This document shows positions 1 to 5,310 of a stretch of DNA of 5,434 nt, one piece after another. The position numbers and the translations under genes are program-made. The notes beneath the pieces are model-generated. The model was given only the letters and a program-made list of their open reading frames with translations. It made no database searches and had not been told where the DNA came from. This stretch comes from JADJLQ01 sp034439915. Its GTDB lineage: Bacteria > Bacteroidota > Bacteroidia > Chitinophagales > Saprospiraceae. The stretch lies in the NCBI GenBank assembly GCA_034439915.1, contig JAWXBI010000322.1, positions 1 through 5,434 of the forward strand. The letters are read 5' to 3'. The stretch's first letter is position 1; each line of letters starts with the position of its first letter.

Positions 1-2
1 CG

Positions 3-560
3 TCGATTGAACGGATCAGAATATTGATCAATGACCTGTTGTTGTATTCGCGCACCAACAGAGGTGAACGCAATTTTGAATTGGTTGATTTAAATAACTT
101 GTTAGAAAACGCAAAAGCAGAATTGGTCCAAACCATTGAAGACAAAAATGCCGTCATTCATGCAGACCCCCTTCCCCAAATGAATGTAATCCCTTTTCAG
201 ATCCAGCAATTGTTTATCAACCTTATTGGCAACTCCCTAAAATTCTGCAAAGCTGGCAGAGACCCGGTAATCCGCATAACCTGTGACCAGTTGGTACACA
301 AGAATAACAAACCGGATTTAGTAAGCACCGCAAAAAATTACACCCGCATTTCAATCCAGGACAATGGCATGGGATTTGATCAGCAGTATGCCGAAAATAT
401 CTTTATCCTGTTTCACCGCTTGCACTTGAAAAATGAATACCCGGGATCGGGAATCGGTCTTTCCATTTGTAAGAAAATCGTGGAGAATCATGGAGGTTAT
501 ATTAGTGCCCAGGGTATTCCGGAAGTTGGAGCGACTTTTGATGTCTTTCTTCCCAATTAG
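3..560 (+). CDS. Sensor histidine kinase, C-terminal part (5' end outside window)
   Basis: The frame is open to the left edge, so the true start and the sensor domains lie outside the window. About 185 residues remain. They begin in the second helix of the dimerisation domain (the 'RI-LINDLLLYSR' pattern that follows the phospho-acceptor His in HisKA kinases); that His is off-window. The ATP-binding HATPase_c domain is complete: N box LFINLIGNSLKF with its Asn codon at 231-233, G1 box DNGMGF, an F-box-like IFILFHRLH, and G2 box GSGIGLSICKKIVENHGG, ending GATFDVFLPN. By family knowledge it phosphorylates its own His and then a response regulator. The sequence style is that of PAS/GAF or phytochrome-like kinases common in Bacteroidota. 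The input signal cannot be inferred. No response regulator gene follows, so the partner lies upstream or elsewhere. The kinase assignment is firm; the subfamily is tentative. Confidence 0.92.
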   Translation, partial: SIERIRILINDLLLYSRTNRGERNFELVDLNNLLENAKAELVQTIEDKNAVIHADPLPQMNVIPFQIQQLFINLIGNSLKFCKAGRDPVIRITCDQLVHKNNKPDLVSTAKNYTRISIQDNGMGFDQQYAENIFILFHRLHLKNEYPGSGIGLSICKKIVENHGGYISAQGIPEVGATFDVFLPN

Positions 561-860
561 GATTAAGGAGGTCATGGTGCTATCGGTAAAAATCGGTCAT
601 CAATTTGATAACAAACAAAAGATCAGCTCGTAAGACAATGTTTTTCCTGGTCACGACACGGTTCATAGTACCCAACCCTTTTTTCCTTGTTCCTCGTCTC
701 TTAAGAAATCGCCACATCAATACTAATATTAACTTAATTTAAAAGGCAATCCTCTATTGCATTCGGCTGCATTCAGATCAGGTTGGTCGGGAACCACCAG
801 GCATGGGTCTTCTAACTTGAGTTTAACTTATGTAAGTGAATTGTATAATATTATTATGCA

Positions 861-899
861 ATTGTGTAAAACCTTTGCCGTGTGGCTCACGTAACTTTG
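861..899 (+). promoter_or_regulatory. Candidate promoter for the DUF2383-ytxH pair
   Basis: TAACTTTG at 892-899 matches the Bacteroidota -7 consensus TAnnTTTG exactly. A TTTG lies at 874-877 but only 14 nt upstream, shorter than the usual spacing of about 17-23 nt. ATTGTGTAAAA at 861-871 is repeated at the same distance before the -7-like box of the outer membrane protein gene (3244-3254). Transcription from here would give a leader of about 180 nt before the ATG at 1083. Promoter role is inferred from motif match only. Confidence 0.35.
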
Positions 900-970
900 A
901 ATACAGAATTGAATGATACTTGTAAAATGATTCAATCAGAGCAGTTCAATTAGTTTTAAATCTAAATTTC

Positions 971-1030
971 AGGCAAAGGATAAGTGCCTTACGCTGTGGT
1001 CAGCATTTACGACCTGAACAAGTCTTTTTT
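971..1030 (+). promoter_or_regulatory. Possible leader hairpins ending in a T-run
   Basis: In the presumed leader of the DUF2383 gene there are three short stems: AGGCA/TGCCT (971-989), GCTG/CAGC (993-1004, loop TGGT), and an imperfect GACCT/AAGTC (1011-1024, one C-A mismatch) followed by six Ts (1025-1030). GGTC (998-1001) can also pair with GACC (1011-1014), which would compete with both of the last two stems. The order resembles an attenuator, but stems of 4-5 bp are weak and may be chance. Confidence 0.15.
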
Positions 1031-1082
1031 GGCAGAATACATAATTTAAACTTGATTTATATAATTTAAAAAATGATTAAAA

Positions 1083-1544
1083 ATGGAAAATGAAAAATCA
1101 ATTAAGGTGTTAAACAACCTGATCGAAATTAACAACGACAGGATAGAAGGTTACGAAACAGCATTAAACGAAACCAACGAAGCCGATTTAAGGTCATTGT
1201 TTACCCGGTATATTTCAAACAGTCGGAGGTTTAAAACCGAGTTGGTTGCTGAGGTTACCCGGATGGGCGGTACACCGGAAGAAGGGACCAGGGCAAGTGG
1301 AAAAATATACCGTGCCTGGATGGAAGTTAAGGCTGCTTTAACCGGAAAAGACCGTAAAACAGTCCTGCAATCCTGCGAATATGGAGAAGATGTAGCGGTG
1401 GATACCTACAAAGACACCGTGGAAGACCATTACGCAGATTTGTCGGATGCACAACAAAAGTTGGTTTCAACGCAATACAGTCAGCTCAAGGCAGACCATG
1501 ATGCAGTAAGAAACCTGCGTGATCAGGCGGTTGAACACGCCTAA
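1083..1544 (+). CDS. PA2169/DUF2383 family four-helix-bundle protein
   Basis: A 153-residue, all-helical, soluble and charged protein without signal peptide. It matches the PA2169/DUF2383 family (ferritin-like four-helix bundle, usual length about 150). Helix 1 spans about residues 4-30 (NNLIEINNDRIEGYETAL), helix 2 about 33-62 ending in the typical MGGTPEEGT turn, helix 3 about 72-112 (IYRAWMEVKAALTGKDRKTVLQ, then the SCEYGED segment) and helix 4 about 120-150 (QLKADHDAVRNLRDQA). Glu99, Glu102 and His139 sit where ferritin-like proteins place metal ligands, but metal binding is unproven. The biochemical role of the family is unknown; members are often linked to stress. It lies 60 bp before the ytxH-like gene and probably shares its transcript, since no convincing terminator separates them (an A/T palindrome lies at 1564-1582). 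The ATG at 1083 is preceded by an A-rich stretch instead of a Shine-Dalgarno, normal for Bacteroidota. Confidence 0.88.
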   Translation: MENEKSIKVLNNLIEINNDRIEGYETALNETNEADLRSLFTRYISNSRRFKTELVAEVTRMGGTPEEGTRASGKIYRAWMEVKAALTGKDRKTVLQSCEYGEDVAVDTYKDTVEDHYADLSDAQQKLVSTQYSQLKADHDAVRNLRDQAVEHA

Positions 1545-1604
1545 GGATCCGTGGAAACAATTCCGAAATAATTATTTTTTCGTCAATTTAAAAAACATAT
1601 TATC

Positions 1605-1901
1605 ATGAATAAAGTAAGATTAGCTTTTGGTGTACTAGCGGGAGTTGCTATTGGTGCAGCCATTGGAACCTTGTACGCTCCCGCTAAAGGTTCCGCCCTG
1701 AGGAAAAAAATAGCTCAGAAAAGCGATGATTATGTCGGTGAACTGGAAACAAAGTATAACGACTTAATGGACAGAATTACCAACAAATTTTGGTCAGCGA
1801 AACAAAATGTTGCCCGGATCACGGAGAATGGAAAACATAAAGTGGAAGAAGGCCTTTCCAAAGCGGAAGAAGCTGTTGCAGTCGCAAAACAAAAAATTTA
1901 G
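1605..1901 (+). CDS. YtxH domain-containing membrane-anchored protein
   Basis: A 98-residue protein. Residues 5-24 form a Gly/Ala-rich single membrane helix (LAFGVLAGVAIGAAIG), followed at once by the YtxH signature LYAPAKGSALRKKI (residues 23-36). The rest (about 37-98) is a charged helix likely to be amphipathic or coiled coil, with Lys/Glu/Ala-rich heptad-like sequence to the C-terminus. This is the classic YtxH layout: an N-terminal anchor and a long cytoplasmic or periplasmic helix. Bacillus YtxH is a general-stress protein; the molecular role is unknown, and homologues are sometimes annotated as gas vesicle protein without gas vesicles being present. It follows the DUF2383 gene by 60 bp and is followed by a hairpin terminator, so the two genes look like one unit. 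The start is the only ATG placed before the membrane helix, with an A-rich leader. Confidence 0.9.
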   Translation: MNKVRLAFGVLAGVAIGAAIGTLYAPAKGSALRKKIAQKSDDYVGELETKYNDLMDRITNKFWSAKQNVARITENGKHKVEEGLSKAEEAVAVAKQKI

Positions 1902-1951
1902 TTTAAAGCGACAAATTCCAACCATCAGCAAATAGTTTAGTATCAGCTCTG

Positions 1952-1990
1952 GCCGGTGCATACCTTTTAGGTGTGTGTGCCGGCTTTTGT
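1952..1990 (+). terminator. Rho-independent-like terminator after ytxH
   Basis: The hairpin has outer stem GCCGG/CCGGC (1952-1956 with 1980-1984), a small internal loop (T against GTG), inner stem GCATACCT/AGGTGTGT (8 pairs including two G-T), a TTT loop, and then TTTTGTTATT. It lies 50 bp after the ytxH stop codon in the correct orientation to end the 1083-1901 unit. Confidence 0.75.
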
Positions 1991-2026
1991 TATTCTGGAA
2001 TATTTCTATACATTTCGTTTGCAACC

Positions 2027-2075
2027 CAGATTTTGCAGTTGACTGCAAAATCTGCCCGAAGGGCCGCCCTTTGGG
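2027..2075. repeat. Two adjacent palindromes
   Basis: The first is a perfect inverted repeat: CAGATTTTGCAGT (2027-2039), TG, ACTGCAAAATCTG (2042-2054); as RNA this is a 12-bp stem with loop TTGA. It is directly followed by a second: CCCGAAGGGC (2055-2064), C, GCCCTTTGGG (2066-2075), with one G-T pair. Neither strand has a T-run after it, so it is not a standard terminator. The core CCCGAAGGGCC (2055-2065) recurs at 2500-2510 in the element A hairpin, and TGGGTCTGA (2072-2080) recurs at 2472-2480. Function is unknown; it could be a protein-binding site, a structured RNA or a palindromic intergenic repeat. Confidence 0.7.
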
Positions 2076-2490
2076 TCTGATGTGAAATTGGACAAATTGA
2101 ACTTAACATAGCACTAGATTCGGCAAAATTCTCAAAGAGGATATCAATTGAGTATGGCGCCTTTGCCTGGAGATACACAGACTTGTAATTACTTCATTTG
2201 AAATGAAAAGGCTGGGATAAAAAATCGGAAATTTTGACCCCTTTCTAGTTAAGATATTCCTTTCACGTGGGTACAGAGAATTAATTTTAAGAAGGTTGAA
2301 ATGTACCTGGAAAGTAGCGGAGGTAAGAATAACCTGTCCGGTAACATGGACTTGTTGTGTTTCAGTTTTGTTTTAAAACTATAATTGAGTACAGGTGCTA
2401 TTTATTGGGATAGGATTCTGTTCATCAGGCTGACACCTTTTGGACGAGGGACTGAAATGTTGAATTGAGGATGGGTCTGAAAATAAAAAA
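2076..2490. other. Non-coding stretch with possible gene remnants
   Basis: No complete gene recognised. An open plus-strand frame at 2081-2188 (35 codons to a TAA, no ATG) gives a protein-like peptide containing LDSAKFSKRISIEYGAFAWR; it could be a decayed gene tail or chance. A 27-codon ORF starts at 2301 (MYLESSGG, stop 2382-2384) after a weak GAAGG. An A-run at 2485-2490 leads into the element A hairpin and pairs partly with the Ts after it. Confidence 0.4.
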
Positions 2491-2557
2491 TACCGGGGCC
2501 CCGAAGGGCCACGATACTTTTTCTGAACCTTAAAAGAACTACTTGCATTTCTAAACC
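2491..2557. repeat. Hairpin plus 35-nt element, copy A
   Basis: The hairpin arms are TACCGGGGCCC (2491-2501) and GGGCCACGATA (2506-2516) around loop CGAA, with two mismatches. Flanking A and T runs (2485-2489 with 2518-2522) can lengthen the stem. After six bases comes a 35-nt block (2523-2557) that begins CTGAACCTT and ends TAAACC, identical at 29 of 35 positions, without gaps, to copy B at 2825-2859. Read on the minus strand, the hairpin is followed by TTTTTTATTTT and would be a good terminator, yet no minus-strand gene with a start codon ends here. It may be the end of a decayed duplicate of the copy B region. Confidence 0.7.
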
Positions 2558-2794
2558 TTTGCTTAAAATGCGTGGACTACAATTGTCTTGCCAATCTATA
2601 TTATTTTAAGGAGTGATTTAATGTTTATTCCGAAGTTTCTCCAGGCCGGTTTTAACCAGTCTGCATCGGACAATATTTCACTTGATTTTCATTTACTTTT
2701 AATACTGTAAAGATGAACACTGCTGTATATTTAATCCTTACACGATTTTAATAATTTATTATATAATTTTAATCCCGGCGGACCACTCAAAATT
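2558..2794. other. Spacer between the two hairpin elements
   Basis: No recognised gene. A 29-residue plus-strand ORF (2621-2710, begins MFIPKFLQAG, ends HLLLIL) has a well-placed AAGGAG (2608-2613, 7 nt before the ATG), notable in a genome that otherwise lacks such sites, but it is short and has no known relative. Weak similarity to the sequence after copy B continues for some 40 nt (GTGGACTA then TTGTC, against GTGGGACTA then TTGTC). Bases about 2735-2775 are very A/T-rich. Confidence 0.35.
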
Positions 2795-2859
2795 TATCGG
2801 GATCCTTAAGGACCCCGATAATTACTGAACCTTTAAATGACTACTTACCTTTGTAAACC
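2795..2859. repeat. Hairpin plus 35-nt element, copy B
   Basis: The hairpin arms are TATCGGGATCC (2795-2805) and GGACCCCGATA (2810-2820) around loop TTAA, with a single A-C mismatch. Four bases later the 35-nt block runs 2825-2859. Relative to copy A, one stem pair has changed on both sides (C-G in A at 2499/2508, T-A in B at 2803/2812), a compensatory change that points to selection on the fold. Read on the plus strand, the block holds TACCTTTG (2846-2853), a perfect TAnnTTTG -7 match, 18 nt after CTG; read on the minus strand, the hairpin stands right after the stop of a possible small gene and is followed by AATTTT. The two readings are alternatives. Confidence 0.72.
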
Positions 2860-3046
2860 AAAGGTTCACGTATAGTGGGACTAAAACTATTTGTCGGTTG
2901 TTTAAATTAGATTGCGGTCTCATTCTATTTTGATCAGGAAGACCAGGAGCATCGTCTCCTGCATCATTTCTCCGGTTGGATAATCCAGAGAACTCGTGGG
3001 CCAACCCTGAAGAAATAAAAATGATTAAACAAAATAAGTTTCTCAT
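2822..3046 (-). CDS. Possible small secreted protein, unrecognised
   Basis: A 74-residue minus-strand ORF. The N-terminus looks like a signal peptide: MRN, a hydrophobic core LFCLIIFISS, then GLA before HEF as a possible cleavage site at about residue 16. The middle (about 25-50) is polar and rich in Asp, Asn, Arg and Pro (NDAGDDAPGLPDQNRMRP). Residues about 53-65 (IVLVPLYVNLWF) are hydrophobic. I recognise no family. In favour: the signal peptide, natural-looking codons, CATCTTTG (minus strand, 3080-3073) 26 nt before the ATG as a 7-of-8 match to the -7 box, and the copy B hairpin starting 1 nt after the stop. Against: short length, no Shine-Dalgarno, and the last 11 codons overlap a repeat whose differences from copy A do not favour third codon positions. 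It could be real, a decaying gene, or chance. Confidence 0.33.
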   Translation of the reverse strand: MRNLFCLIIFISSGLAHEFSGLSNRRNDAGDDAPGLPDQNRMRPQSNLNNRQIVLVPLYVNLWFTKVSSHLKVQ

Positions 3047-3317
3047 AACGTTGAAGATTTAAATCCTCAGAACAAAGATGCATTGAACGGGATTTTAAAT
3101 TCTTACATATTTCGTTTTAAAAGTTATATAAATCACTGCCTTTGATTCGATGTCCAGATAATTGGCAGGTGTGATGATCAGGCCGGATATAAGGTGATCG
3201 TGTTATTAAAAAATATATGTGATTGATGTAACTCTTTAAGCATATTGTGTAAAAGGTTTTGTTGGATTCGCAATGATCTTTGCGGTCTAACTATTTTTAT
3301 ACCTTATAAATACAATT
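2860..3317. other. Region upstream of the outer membrane protein gene
   Basis: Apart from the possible minus-strand ORF (to 3046) no gene is visible. It contains a 6-bp hairpin CAGGAG/CTCCTG (2944-2961) inside that ORF, a loose inverted repeat ATCAC-TGCC / GGCA-GGT-GTGAT (3132-3175), and the candidate promoter at 3244-3282. Confidence 0.45.
3244..3282 (+). promoter_or_regulatory. Candidate promoter for the outer membrane protein unit
   Basis: GATCTTTG (3275-3282) matches TAnnTTTG at 7 of 8 positions and lies 35 nt before the ATG at 3318. TTTTG lies at 3257-3261 with a short 13-nt gap. ATTGTGTAAAA (3244-3254) ends 28 nt before the end of the -7 box, exactly as at 861-899. It would drive the three genes at 3318-5310. 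Motif-based inference. Confidence 0.35.
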
Positions 3318-3989
3318 ATGAAATCATTTCGCAAAAAGATTCTGGGGTGTTTCACCCTGTGTACCCTTTTATTAAGTATATCGCTGCCATCCACTGCACA
3401 AAGTGTAGAATTTGGATTGCGGTTTATGCCGGCATTTACCAAGTTTGATATTAATACCTCCAATGGTAACAGGGTCACCGGTGACGTTGACCTGGGTTAT
3501 GGTGTTGGAGCATTATTAGGATTCCATTTTTCTAAAAACGTCGGCATACAGGGAGAATTGATCTACAGTTCATTCGCTCAAAAATTTAAAGAGTCCAATG
3601 TGGACCGTAATATTAATTTAAGCTATATCAATATACCCCTGCTGCTGGCTTTAAATACCGGCAAAGGCAAAGCCATAAATTTGGGCTTGGTCGCAGGTCC
3701 GCAGATCGGGCTAAATGTAGGCAGTAAATTATTGAGTAGCAACGGTGGTGTCGGCGATCCTATTCTTTCGGTAAAAAAAGGTGATCTGGGATTTGCTTAT
3801 GGTGCTGGTTTGGATTTCGGATTAAATCCATCACATAACTTTATCCTGGGTATCGGATTCCGGGGAGTCTATGGTTTGATTGACATCAGTGATCAGAGTT
3901 CGACGATTCAGGGAGATGCTTATTATATCCTGGACCGGACAAAGATTAAAGTTTATTCCGGGTATATCGGTCTTTCCTGGTTTTTCTAG
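3318..3989 (+). CDS. Outer membrane beta-barrel protein (OMP_b-brl_2 / porin family type)
   Basis: A 223-residue protein with a Sec signal peptide: basic start MKSFRKK, hydrophobic core to about residue 22, then LPSTAQ with cleavage near residues 27-28, the usual 'AQ' end of Bacteroidota signals. The mature part is a run of alternating, Gly- and aromatic-rich strands suitable for a small barrel of about 8 strands: VEFGLRFMPAF, YGVGALLGFHF, VGIQGELIYSSF, LSYINIPLLLAL, INLGLVAGPQIGL, GFAYGAGLDFGL, FILGIGFRGVYGL and YSGYIGLSWFF. The terminal Phe is the normal BAM-recognition residue. The fold is that of PF13568-like outer membrane proteins, whose cargo or role is mostly unknown. An ILGC string near residue 11 is too close to the N-terminus for a lipobox. 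The gene is followed after 21 bp by the eRF1-like gene, so co-transcription is likely. Confidence 0.88.
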   Translation: MKSFRKKILGCFTLCTLLLSISLPSTAQSVEFGLRFMPAFTKFDINTSNGNRVTGDVDLGYGVGALLGFHFSKNVGIQGELIYSSFAQKFKESNVDRNINLSYINIPLLLALNTGKGKAINLGLVAGPQIGLNVGSKLLSSNGGVGDPILSVKKGDLGFAYGAGLDFGLNPSHNFILGIGFRGVYGLIDISDQSSTIQGDAYYILDRTKIKVYSGYIGLSWFF

Positions 3990-4010
3990 CCAGTTAATAT
4001 CTAGTATACT

Positions 4011-4427
4011 ATGGATACGATAAAGAAGTTGGGGATTTGGATGGATCATGCATCCGCCCATTTAATGGAATTCAGTTCGGGACCGATAAAAACGAATGTC
4101 ATTACCTCCAGGTTTACCAGCCAGGAGAAAGGTAATAGTCTAGGTAAAAGTGAGCACCTCATGCATAATCAGGAACAACAAATGCATGCGGAGTATTATA
4201 AAAAGGTAGGTGAAGCCATCCGAAACTATAAAATGGTATTAATCTTTGGCCCTACGCAGGCAAAACAAGAGTTGGTTAATTTGTTGAAGGCTGACCACAA
4301 ATTTTCCAACATCCAGATCGAAGTAAAATCAGCAGACCGAATGACAGAACCCCAGGCACATGCTTTTGTCAGGGATTATTTTGATGGAGATAAAGAAGAA
4401 AACAAACAGGAGAATTATATTCAGTAG
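4011..4427 (+). CDS. Small eRF1-like (baeRF/'translational machinery' type) protein
   Basis: A 138-residue soluble protein. Residues 7-21 (LGIWMDHASAHLMEF) resemble the opening strand 'VVWIDHREARVF' of small bacterial proteins annotated as translational machinery or host attachment proteins, relatives of the middle domain of archaeal/eukaryotic release factor eRF1 and Pelota. The rest follows the same order: EHLMHNQEQ (48-56), helix YYKKVGEAI (62-70), strand and turn MVLIFGPTQAKQELVNLL (75-92), strand IQIEVKSADRM (101-111), then TEPQAHAFVRDYF (112-124) and a charged tail. Family knowledge suggests a role at the ribosome or in stress, but no eRF1 GGQ motif is visible, so peptide release is not expected. 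It sits 21 bp after the barrel gene and 31 bp before the hydrolase. A 10-bp palindrome TAGTATACTA (4002-4011) touches its start codon. That it is a gene is firm; the family call rests on recalled pattern. Confidence 0.75.
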   Translation: MDTIKKLGIWMDHASAHLMEFSSGPIKTNVITSRFTSQEKGNSLGKSEHLMHNQEQQMHAEYYKKVGEAIRNYKMVLIFGPTQAKQELVNLLKADHKFSNIQIEVKSADRMTEPQAHAFVRDYFDGDKEENKQENYIQ

Positions 4428-4458
4428 GTAACTTTTATATCATTTATTACTTTTACTT

Positions 4459-5310
4459 ATGTCAGGTACGGGATCAAATTTATATCTTACGGTAAACGGA
4501 ACCAGTCTTTGTTATGATGATTGGGGGCAAGGCATTCTGCCAGTCCTGTTTATTCATGGATTTCCATTTGATAAATCCTGCTGGCACCCGCAAATGAAGG
4601 CATTAAAATCCGATCACCGGGTGATTGCTTATGATATCCGTGGTTTTGGAAAATCCAGTATCAACCTGGATATCCCCGATATGGACCGGTATGCCGATGA
4701 CCTGATTCGGTTTATGGATCAGTTGGGAATTCAAAAAGCATTACTCTGCGGGCTTTCTATGGGTGGTTACATTTTACTCAATGCCGTACAGCGGTTTCCA
4801 GATCGATTTGTCGCTATCGTGTTATGCGATACCCAATGTATGGAGGATACCGCTGAAACAAAAGAAAAACGGAATATATCCATCCGGCAGGTCATGAGTG
4901 GCCGGTTGGCTGAGTTTGCCGATCAGTTTATGTCAAAATTATTTGACCCGGAAACCGTCACGCCGACCTCAGAACTTTATTCGCAGGTAAAACAAATTAT
5001 ACTTTCCACGCCTTCTGAAACTATTACCGGTGCCCTGAATGCACTTAAAAACAGAAGGGAGATGTGTTCCTCCTTGCAGCATATCGAGCTACCGACCTTA
5101 ATTATTTGCGGTGAGCAGGACATGCTTACCCCGATGGAAAAATCTGAAGCCCTGCACCAGGGCATTGCAGGCTCAGAAATATACCCTATCCCCAATGCAG
5201 GTCACCTTTCCAACCTGGAGCAACCTGAATTATTCAATAGGGGTTTGACCAAATTTGTTAACAAGCATTCCAGATTTACGCTGGTTACTGAAATTCAAAA
5301 CTTGTACTAA
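4459..5310 (+). CDS. Alpha/beta hydrolase
   Basis: A 283-residue cytoplasmic protein (no signal peptide), full length for a single-domain alpha/beta hydrolase. The oxyanion-hole motif is HGFP (residues 33-36), with strand VIAYDIRGFGKS (55-66) after it. The nucleophile elbow is GLSMGG with Ser100, the acid is probably Asp221 in GEQDMLTP, and the base is His249 in NAGHLSNLEQPE. Residues about 125-200 form a helical cap (RQVMSGRLAEFADQFMSKLF and following). The set matches esterase/lactonase-like members such as 3-oxoadipate enol-lactonase (PcaD) relatives, but there are no aromatic-degradation genes nearby, so the substrate is unknown and no symbol is given. Asp124 after the sixth strand is a possible alternative acid. 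It lies 31 bp after the eRF1-like gene and probably shares its transcript. The last dozen residues after the final helix are an unremarkable extension. Confidence 0.94.
   Translation: MSGTGSNLYLTVNGTSLCYDDWGQGILPVLFIHGFPFDKSCWHPQMKALKSDHRVIAYDIRGFGKSSINLDIPDMDRYADDLIRFMDQLGIQKALLCGLSMGGYILLNAVQRFPDRFVAIVLCDTQCMEDTAETKEKRNISIRQVMSGRLAEFADQFMSKLFDPETVTPTSELYSQVKQIILSTPSETITGALNALKNRREMCSSLQHIELPTLIICGEQDMLTPMEKSEALHQGIAGSEIYPIPNAGHLSNLEQPELFNRGLTKFVNKHSRFTLVTEIQNLY

Larger units (their letters stand above)
561..1082. other. Intergenic region of 522 bp
   Basis: No convincing gene. A 19-codon ORF (574-633, first residues MVLSVKIG) begins just after a strong Shine-Dalgarno match AAGGAGG (565-571), but it is tiny and the spacing to its ATG is only 2 nt; a GTG codon immediately follows. 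A direct repeat TGCATTC lies at 758-764 and 768-774. A small bulged hairpin lies at 781-798 (GGT-T-GGT, loop CGGGA, ACC-ACC). A putative promoter is at 861-899, and the following A/T-rich leader carries possible small hairpins. These are listed separately. Confidence 0.6.

Noticed and set aside
351..633. Minus-strand (351-575) and plus-strand (433-633) ORFs overlapping the kinase end
   Set aside because: Both are shadow frames of the well-supported HATPase domain and show no domain-like sequence of their own.
660..684. GGTT/AACC stem followed by six Ts as a terminator for the kinase
   Set aside because: Only 4 bp with a 10-nt loop, and 100 bp after the stop; too weak to call.
781..798. Bulged hairpin with loop CGGGA as a riboswitch or tRNA-like piece
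   Set aside because: No tRNA or riboswitch core surrounds it, and it lies upstream of the candidate promoter instead of in a leader.
1794..2178. Two minus-strand ORFs of 84 and 62 residues
   Set aside because: The first is antisense to ytxH and its terminator; the second reads through both palindromes at 2027-2075. Neither has recognisable sequence or a start context.
3318..3353. ILGC string as a lipoprotein lipobox in the barrel protein
   Set aside because: The Cys is residue 11, before most of the hydrophobic core, and a better cleavage site (STAQ) follows near residue 28.
3245..3478. ORFs overlapping the start of the outer membrane protein gene on both strands
   Set aside because: They cover the promoter and signal-peptide region of a clear gene and look like frame shadows.
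3831..4061. Minus-strand ORF of 76 residues
   Set aside because: Antisense to the barrel C-terminus and the eRF1-like start; no independent support.
4977..5195. Minus-strand ORF of 72 residues
   Set aside because: Antisense to the alpha/beta hydrolase core with no features of its own.
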